Source of the DNA: Mimachlamys varia
Taxonomy: Eukaryota > Mollusca > Bivalvia > Pectinida > Pectinidae
DNA length: 64,000 bases
NCBI GenBank assembly: GCA_947623455.1
Contig: OX392542.1
Coordinates: 11,167,625 to 11,231,624, forward strand
Reading direction: 5' to 3'
The translations under genes were made by a program, and so were the position numbers. The number at the start of each line of letters is the position of its first letter. The stretch's first letter is position 1. Shown here in pieces: positions 57,210 to 64,000 of this stretch. The notes beneath the pieces are model-generated. The model did not search any database. It was not told the DNA's origin and saw only the letters and a program-made list of their open reading frames with translations.

Positions 57210-57625
57210 GTGTGAGCTTCCTGGTATGTATGGCTGCGGTCACGTCTTTCTTTAATTTCACGATATCTTTTCCTGTTTTCTTAGCTCCTGTTAGTGCATT
57301 TGTCCTGTTGGATTCGATAAAAAATGTGTTGATACTCTGATGTAATACGTACCTGGTGTTTCACGCACAAACTGTTTTTTACGTATGATAGTCCATGTCA
57401 CTTCAGCGTTTACTTCTGACCTCTTGACCACATCATACATGTTCGGCAATTATACTAGAATGTGTCCGACTAGAAATGCAACTGAAGATTCTAGCGGGCT
57501 TCATTCAATATGGATGTAACGGCTGACCTTTCATAGCACTATGAAAGCTACAAAATGATTTTCAATCCTTATCTTACAAAACATTGTATATTGACGTTAC
57601 ATCAATGCAAGACTATGTTGATGTG
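57210..57625. other. Unannotated DNA
   Basis: No supported feature. Confidence 0.3.
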
Positions 57626-57642
57626 ATATGATTAAGGTGTCG

Positions 57643-57702
57643 ACGTGACGTCATTGTATTATTGCCGTGACGTCATCGTATTGCTGTTACGACGTCATAC
57701 AA
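57643..57702. promoter_or_regulatory. Cluster of three CRE-like TGACGTCA sites
   Basis: 'gtgacgtcattgtattattg', 'gtgacgtcatcgtattgctg' and 'cgacgtcatacaattgttg' follow one another with about 23-bp spacing: two perfect palindromic CREs and one with a single change. CREB/ATF-family proteins bind this palindrome. Similar spacing of the flanks suggests a short tandem duplication. Confidence 0.45.
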
Positions 57703-58360
57703 TTGTTGAAAGCTTTCTCAACCTAGGGCGAGATAAGGAAATCTCACACCGGTAAAAGTTTGGATATCACTGCCCAGGGTAAGAGAAAACTATATCACAG
57801 CGTCAACACACAAGGACAGACTAAGAACATAATCAACTCACAAGGACAAAACAATACCATTGCGTCACAAAACAAGGACAAAATAACGGTTTACATGCGT
57901 TTTGAATCAGTAATCTTTTGATGCAAATTAATCAACATTTACTAAAATTCAAACCGCAAGTGTATCAATAATGACAATGTCACTGTAAGTGATAAGTAGG
58001 CTTAGTCGTGGACTTGTACATTCAATGCAAAGACAAACATATAAACGTTAACTTGAACTTGAATAAACGGAAGTGTATTTCGGTGGTATCCCATGTATAC
58101 GCTTAAACTTTGTAAAAATACAAAATACACACACCATCAAATAAATAAACAGAAAACAAAGAAACAGCTTTTAAATACTGATTGTTTGTTAAACCCCCCC
58201 CCCCTCAAATTTCAACCTTGTTGTCATGAATCATTCGAAGATGGGCGTAACACGAACATCAGAGATTGTGATTTGTAAATTGATAATATACACATTAAGC
58301 CGGAAATGAGTAGCATTGCTTCATATAGCTGTATAGTCATTCCAAGATTAATCGATGGTT
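57703..58360. other. Unannotated DNA
   Basis: A C11 run lies near 58195. No supported gene. Confidence 0.3.
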
Positions 58361-58363
58361 CTA

Positions 58364-58565
58364 GGGGCCGAAAATCGCCAAGTGGTTAGTGTGACTGACG
58401 TTCTGCTACCACTAGCCCTCCACCTCTATGTCTCGGGTTCGAGGTCTACACAGGGCAGTTGCCAGGTTGTTTTATCCAGGTACTCCGGCTTTCCTTTTCC
58501 ACCAAAATATTTCCCGTATTTTATTGTCAATAGTTGTTTAATACTTAAAACAAGATAAACCGAAT
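58364..58565 (+). mobile_element. Diverged tRNA-derived SINE
   Basis: The A-box-like 'tcgccaagtgg' (58375-58385) and B-box-like 'gggttcgaggtc' (58435-58446) head a body containing 'cactagccctccacctctat', 'cagggcagttgccagg' and 'aggtactccggctttcct', the same order as the SINE at 10049. About 30 bases after 'gccagg' are missing relative to that copy, and the 3' body has decayed to 'aaaacaagataaacc'. The 67-codon plus frame here is spurious. Confidence 0.75.
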
Positions 58566-58569
58566 GGTT

Positions 58570-60150
58570 GGAAATACACATTGTCTGAACCCAAGTTGGA
58601 ACGTAGGCACAGGTTCGTACACCATTCTAGTACCACCGGGAAAATTTACTGAAAAGTATTAAGCGAATCAATTAGGGCATTGTGCATATTTGTATATAAT
58701 TTTAGCTGAAAGTATCGTTGATCGATGAAATCAACTGAGACACCTGTTTTGTACAGTGTTTATATACATAAGTTTTAATATACATTTTGTACAATATAAT
58801 ATATAGTACACCAGTTTTACATTGTATTTGTATGGAATAAGTGTGTTTGATAACGTATCATAAAGACAGCTAGTCAGACCAGTTTTGCACTCAAAATGTA
58901 ACTATCTGATCTGTTGTCAGAATCGATATTTATTACGAAATTTTAACTGAAAATAGCTTTTTTTTTACATTTAAAAAATGATAATTCACACAATTTCTCT
59001 GTCATTCCGAAACAAATAATGATGAATTGCGTTCGGGGATTTTCAAGGTTCCTTCCATGTCTTGCCTCAGCTAATCGTGTTAGAAGAATCCCTCCGAGGG
59101 CCAATTACCCATAAATGGATTACAAATGGTGACTCGCATATGACACAAGGATTGAATCCGTGTTAAAGCTTTCCCAGCGACAAGGAGGACACATCAGACG
59201 AATCCAAATTAATCAATGTTGATATTAGTGGAACATGCTTGTTTTACTCTGCTTTAAAAATCTGAATGTTTGACAATCACTGTGCAAACGTGACGATGCA
59301 GGGAGTGTATTGTCAACAAATATGGACATTGTCAGTCATACCTTACTCCAACACAAAGAGAGGGCTCTTCATTACCAACATGGCAGCCATTTTTTATATC
59401 TCGACAATTCTGATAATTGATTATTTTGTATGATCTGTATTAACATTCAAACCTTCAGTTAACTAACTTTACAAGTTCCCTGATTTACTTTGAAGAAGAT
59501 CTGGTTTTTCTCCCTCAAAGAGAAAAAAATAACTGATCAAATATTTGCATTGCTGAAGAAGTGGTGCAGCATTTCATCATCAAGAATAAAATATGTCTCT
59601 TAAGTTATTTGGATAACTTCAAAAATCCAATTCGCTAATGGGAAACATGAACACCATCGTTACGAATTGTTCGCGAAATGTTTTGATCTGAACACAATCA
59701 TGATATATTAAGTGAAGGAAACAACCATGAAACAAAGATAGAAACGATTATGTGAGTGCAATAAGAATTTAATCCTTGTAAAAGCATACAAAGAAGCAAT
59801 GTGCAGTATGGTTTAAACAGTATTTTATTTCCAATTATTTACAATACAAGATTCAATATATACAATATTTGATTAAATGGGATTTGGCAACAAGAGTTTA
59901 CTCTTATATGAAGCCATCTCCCCAAAATGTGCAGTATAATTAAAAGGAAAAACATTCAGTTGTATTTCAACAGACAGCCCGGCCCCTAATATTGTCAATA
60001 TTTTTATCGGATTTCGAAACATATCTTAGTGTTCAGCGTTTACCGAAACAGTATGAAAAAACATCTATAGTTTAAGAACATGAAAAAGAAATCCAAAAAA
60101 CTGAAAAATCATATCTGATAAAAATTGATTTAAATCAGTCTTATTTGCAC
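58570..60150. other. Unannotated AT-rich DNA
   Basis: No supported gene. 'acatggcagccatttttt' at 59382 is a YY1-like motif; the 17-codon frame from that ATG lacks a donor and is not called. Confidence 0.3.
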
Positions 60151-60154
60151 ATTT

Positions 60155-60865
60155 TAGTTACATGGTAAATTGAGGGTAATTCACATATAGATACACAATG
60201 TATAATTGACCAACCTCAGTTCGAGCTTACTCTAGTTACATAGTAAATTGGGGGTAATTAACATATATATACACAATGTATAATTGACCAATCTCATTTC
60301 GAGTTTACACTAGTTACATAGTAAATTGGGGGTAATTAACATATATATACACAATGTATAATTGACCAATCTCAGTTCGAGCTTACTCTAGTAACATAGT
60401 AAATTGGGGATAATTAACATATAGATACACAATGTATAATTGACCAATCTCAGTTCGACCTTGCTCTAGTTACATAGTAAATTGAGGGTAATTGACATAT
60501 AGATACACAATGTATAATTGACCAAGCTCAGTTCAAGTTTACACAAGTTACAAGGTAAATTGAGGGTATTTAACATCTAGATACACAATGTATAATTGAC
60601 CGAGCTCAGTTCGAGTTTACACAAGTTACATGGTCAATTGAGGGTAATTAACATCTCGATACACAATGTATAATTGACCAAGCTCAGTTCGAGTTTACAC
60701 AAGTTACAAGGTAAATTGAGGGTAATTAACATATAGATACACAGTGTATATAATTGACCAAGCTCAGTTCGAGTTTACACTAGTTACATGGTCAATTGAG
60801 GGTAATTAACATCTAGATACACAATGTATAATTGACCAAGCTCAGTTCCAGTTTACACATTCGTT
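60155..60865 (+). repeat. 78-bp minisatellite, about 9 copies
   Basis: Units of 78 bp include 'tagttacatagtaaattggg', 'ggtaattaacatatagatac', 'acaatgtataattgaccaat' and 'ctcagttcgagtttacac'. The first copies have 'tagtaaattggggg' and the last 'aggtaaattgaggg' or 'tggtcaattgaggg', so two regional subtypes exist. Confidence 0.94.
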
Positions 60866-61360
60866 AGTATATCGTGTACATGCACTTCAGGTTATACATA
60901 TTTGTAGTTACACTATCGGCGTATTATTCAGTAAAAAGTAAACTATGATAAATATTCAATAACATGTAAATATGATACGTTGTTTGTGTATAAATATACA
61001 GCAGATGTTGGACGACATCCTGCTTGTCTATTTAATATGTAATACGCCGATATTTTGATGCACGATAAATAAGAAAAAAAAGTGAAACTGACGACATTTT
61101 CAAACACGTTTTAGAAATAGTAATGCCCCTTTTTTCTGGTAAATTAATGAATAAATAATGACATAAAATACCGGGGTTATTTCCATTATACGACAACCCT
61201 CTTACAAGCAGACGACCAGGGAAATTGGATTTTTTATGGACCAATAGTATACTCCAGGGGGACTAGCAAGCCGGAGAGAATTCTCCATGTTGGATAAATA
61301 CCTGACGTTGATAAACTACGTACCACGGCCATCTTCCGTAATGTTCATCATGTCTCTGGC
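60866..61360. other. Unannotated DNA
   Basis: No supported feature; the region would be the 3' flank of the minus-strand candidate that follows. Confidence 0.3.
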
Positions 61361-61362
61361 TT

Positions 61363-61605
61363 CTAAATCTCCCCCAGAGAATTCAACTTCCGAATAATCA
61401 GATCAGCCCCGGTCGGTGTCGCCAATATAATGACATCGCCAGAAGCAGACGACATCTTTGCTCCATAAATACCGCGGGAAATTGAGCAAGATGCCGTGGG
61501 CAACTGGTCGTGTGTTCCAATTAGAGTTTGACCCCCCATGAATCCATGCCCATAGTAACCGCGTGGAATCACTTTCTCTGTTGTTGATGGTGTTGCTGTG
61601 TAGGA
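61363..61605 (-). CDS. Candidate last exon (80 codons), unrecognised
   Basis: On the minus strand a strong acceptor (tgttttatttccttctag, ending 61606) opens a phase-0 frame of 80 codons ending in TAG at 61363. The peptide starts SYTATPSTTEKVIPRGYYGH and continues GFMGGQTLIGTHDQLPTASC, SISRGIYGAKMSSASGDVII, LATPTGADLIIRKLNSLGEI. Its glycine/tyrosine-rich, evenly mixed composition is the most convincing in the window. An overlapping frame (61403 onward) is also open but tryptophan-rich and less natural. The exon at 62216-62323 ends in a compatible phase. I recognise no domain. Confidence 0.42.
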   Translation of the reverse strand, partial: SYTATPSTTEKVIPRGYYGHGFMGGQTLIGTHDQLPTASCSISRGIYGAKMSSASGDVIILATPTGADLIIRKLNSLGEI

Positions 61606-61609
61606 CTAG

Positions 61610-62215
61610 AAGGAAATAAAACAGTATGTTTAAACAACAACGTGTAGATTTCATTGACGACGCCAAATGCAAAAAACGTGCAAGATGAATTTCTTGTAAA
61701 TGTATGTAATTCGAGGACATTTTACGTTCAACTTCTTTTGTTAATGGGAATTTTGACAATATATAATGCACGCGATTGATCGAAATGACAATATTCTCGA
61801 AACCTTAAAAGGGCTGTTGTTGAAAAAAGGGTATTTTGACATGAGTTTAACCAGACAAAAGTGTCTTATTATATCAAAATCGGGTTTCCATTGAAAGAAA
61901 TTCTTCACTTTGAAGAATAACATGACTTCCATACACACTGTAGTCTTCCCCACCCATCCAAACAGCTGGAACTAGAACCGTTTTGATATAATAAGTATTA
62001 AGTCATTGATTTCATTTAATGATCCAAAAGACCAGTGAATAAAGTTCAGAGAAGTGGACTAAATGAAAAACACATGTCTGAATCACAAAGATCAACTAAA
62101 CTTAGTAATGTGAGTGTCCAAATTTGATGCCAGAGACGATTTTTGATGAATTTGTCCGTCTTGTTTTGACAGACAGTGTTCTACCATTTACAGGAAGCAG
62201 GCAGTTAGGATTTAC
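61610..62215. other. Possible intron of the minus-strand candidate
   Basis: 606 bases between two phase-compatible exon candidates. A further open minus frame around 61870-61980 (KTVLVPAVWMGGEDYSVYGS, then HVILQSEEFLSMETRF and a stop) is protein-like, but has no clear donor. Confidence 0.25.
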
Positions 62216-62323
62216 CATTAGATATATCAGTTCTCGTATTATTGATGGCGGCTGTACGTAACCAAAGACTCCGCTCTGACAGTCGGGCGGATGTACCCAA
62301 TTTCTGCTCGGTCTGGCTGTTCT
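62216..62323 (-). CDS. Candidate exon (36 codons) upstream of 61363-61605
   Basis: An acceptor (tggatctgttttgatgcag, ending 62324) and a donor ATG|GTAAAT (62215) bound 108 bases, phase 0 in and out, matching the phase-0 start of the next exon. The frame reads RTARPSRNWVHPPDCQSGVF, then GYVQPPSIIRELIYLM. A second frame is also fully open (NSQTEQKLGTSARLSERSLW-like), so the reading frame is chosen only by phase fit. Confidence 0.3.
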
Positions 62324-62329
62324 CTGCAT

Positions 62330-63125
62330 CAAAACAGATCCATGACACTCCCCTATGTTAAATAGTATATAATTCTAAAATCTGTGAAGAGGCGTTTACA
62401 ATTCGAAGTATAATGTTGTTTGCGTTCGAGTTCCCTATTCGGATCCAAATTGAGCAATTTTTGCCGTATTCTTCTCGCAAATCATGTACATTATGCGTAC
62501 GGTAAACAGAATATTTCATGGTGTTTAGAAATCATGTTGGTCTTAAAATGATTTTGATGGTATTCTTCTGCGAAGTACATGTAATACAGGACTGTCGTGT
62601 GCATGCACAAAGCGTGACATCACTTGAACGTCATACAATGTATACTGGTAATGGGAGATATATTATTTAGCGGTAACCAATGGTATTCAAATACACCTGA
62701 AGCGAACTGCAGTTCTTAAAATCAAGAAAATTTATTCAAAATATCTAAATTTGATTTTTGAAACAAAAAGATGTTGAGAAAATGATCAAGTTCAATGGTC
62801 TTCTGCTTGTCGTTTAACGATCTGGTCATGTCTTTTGTTGTTCAGATGTGTAAATGGCTGTACGATTTAACAAGTGCGTGAGCAAGACGAATGAGAGATA
62901 GAGCATTGTCATTAACAATTAATGACTCGCTTAGAGGAGTGTGTGAAGTATCTAACAACCCATCGCCGATGGCGGTTGATATAATAAATAATAGATCACT
63001 CTCATTGTAGTAGCATCTACAAACTGGTTCGTGTCACGCCATCACTGTCCTGTGTATACAGTGTGTTGCATGTGTAGCCAGGTATCTCAGGAACAATACA
63101 CGAGTGTCCACAAGACACACATACG
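62330..63125. other. Unannotated DNA with one coding-like minus frame
   Basis: Minus strand about 62844-63035 is open without an ATG for about 62 codons (for example ISTAIGDGLLDTSHTPLSES, then LIVNDNALSLIRLAHALVKS, stop). It could be another exon of the 61-62 kb candidate gene, but its splice sites are not clear. Confidence 0.22.
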
Positions 63126-63134
63126 TCTTGTTCC

Positions 63135-63525
63135 AATTTCCGGTCTCGTTCAACTTTAACGAAACAAGGGCCTTGTTTCAGGCCCCTTTCATCTTAATCG
63201 GAACTAGGACCTTGTTTCCGGTCCCTTTCATCTAAACGGAACTAGGGCCTAGCTCCCGGTCCCGTTTATCTTAAACGGAACTAGAGCCTTGCTTTCGGTC
63301 CCGTTCATCTTAAACGGAACTAGAGCCTTGTTTCCGGTCCCGTTCATCTTAATTTGAACTAGGACCTTGTTTCCGGCCCCTTTCAACTAAACGGAACTAG
63401 GGCCTAGTTCCCGGTCCCGTTTATCTTAAACGGAACTAGGCCTTGTTTCAGGTCCCGTTCATCTTGAACGGAACTAGTGCCTTGTTGCCGGTCCCAGTTT
63501 CCTTAAACGGAACTAGGAACCATCT
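63135..63525 (+). repeat. 39-bp minisatellite, about 9-10 copies
   Basis: Units of about 39 bp (cggaactagagccttgtttc plus cggtcccgttcatcttaaa) recur from about 63142 to 63515. Variants alternate 'ggcctagctcccggtcccgt' and 'gaccttgtttccggcccctt', and a run of variant types around 63205-63265 recurs at 63360-63430. Confidence 0.93.
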
Positions 63526-64000
63526 TCACTCTCCAATGTATGTATCGCTGTGAAATGTTATATAACGTTCTACATGCATTCCAGACGTCAGTAAACAGCC
63601 CTAGAGCCTCAGAGAAGATATTTGTACATTCTTGATTACCGGTATCTAAATTACTAAACGAATTTCTAATAATTTGAATTCTGAGCTTTTAAATCAAGAT
63701 CTAAGGTTATCTAGGGTTCCGTTCGCAGTGTCATGTAATACCGAGTTATATATAGGTACATTTTTGTAGGTCATGCTACGAAAAATATCAGAGAAACCAA
63801 AGTGTCAACAAAAAAACATAATCAGAACTCAAAATATATTCCTCTTCTTGGTGGGACAAAATAACAAATGAATCATTAAGATTGAGATCCTTGAAAAAGA
63901 TTAAGACCAAATACGTTACAAGTAGGCATACTAATGAGCATAGCCAATATCGGACACCTTCATATCATAGACGGATACAGAATATTTCTCAATGAGAAGA
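63526..64000. other. Unannotated right edge
   Basis: AT-rich, no supported feature. Confidence 0.3.

Noticed and set aside
59384..59437. Third MAA-type first exon (MAAIFYIST...)
   Set aside because: No lysine pattern or 33-bp length match to the pair at 33555 and 56280, and no usable donor; the frame ends after 17 codons.

Overview
The window looks like non-coding, repeat-rich nuclear DNA of an animal, most likely a bivalve mollusc. Both strands are AT-rich. Apart from two frames inside a 63-bp tandem array, no open frame exceeds 181 codons, and there is no bacterial gene organisation. The bivalve suggestion rests on several dispersed sequences that I recall as common in bivalve genomes: tRNA-headed SINEs, a repeat built around 'tgaccttgac', a three-copy 'cttactctt...ggtcttat...tatggttttgttga' repeat, and an LTR element whose primer-binding site matches tRNA-Leu. 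No database search was possible.

Layout. At 0-10 kb there are two minisatellites (30 bp and 19 bp), a 21-bp array that grew inside a dispersed repeat, and SINE pieces. At 10-16 kb there is a full SINE inserted in degenerate repeat DNA, a long 'tgaccttgac' repeat, weak minus-strand exon candidates and a MITE-like element with terminal inverted repeats. At 17-26 kb five unrelated minisatellites (35, 41, 40, 38/46 and 63 bp) lie almost back to back; the 63-bp array is open on both strands. The 26-41 kb stretch is mostly unannotatable, with a 49-bp minisatellite at 36.8-37.7 kb and a few splice-bounded exon candidates. At 41.18-46.78 kb lies a complete, young LTR retrotransposon on the minus strand: near-identical 1.16-kb LTRs, a 4-bp target duplication and an 18-nt tRNA-Leu primer site, but no visible gag-pol. 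At 47-64 kb there are more dispersed repeats, a foldback hairpin, exon candidates, a decayed SINE and three minisatellites (87, 78 and 39 bp).

Genes. No complete protein-coding gene can be assigned. The sequence is compatible with large introns and intergenic DNA that hold scattered small exons. The best candidates are two 33-bp first-exon-like segments 22.7 kb apart, both plus strand and both phase 0, encoding similar 11-residue N-termini (33555 and 56280). Others are a two-exon minus-strand C-terminus (61363-62323) and single exons at 27438, 39251, 53058 and 57088. More than a hundred frames of 60 or more codons occur across the window, as expected by chance in six frames, so open frame length alone was not used as evidence and exon confidences are low.

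The most unusual observations are the gag-pol-less young LTR element with a signal-peptide-like cysteine-containing ORF next to its primer site, the paired micro-exons, the both-strand-open 63-bp array, and the birth of a minisatellite inside a dispersed repeat.
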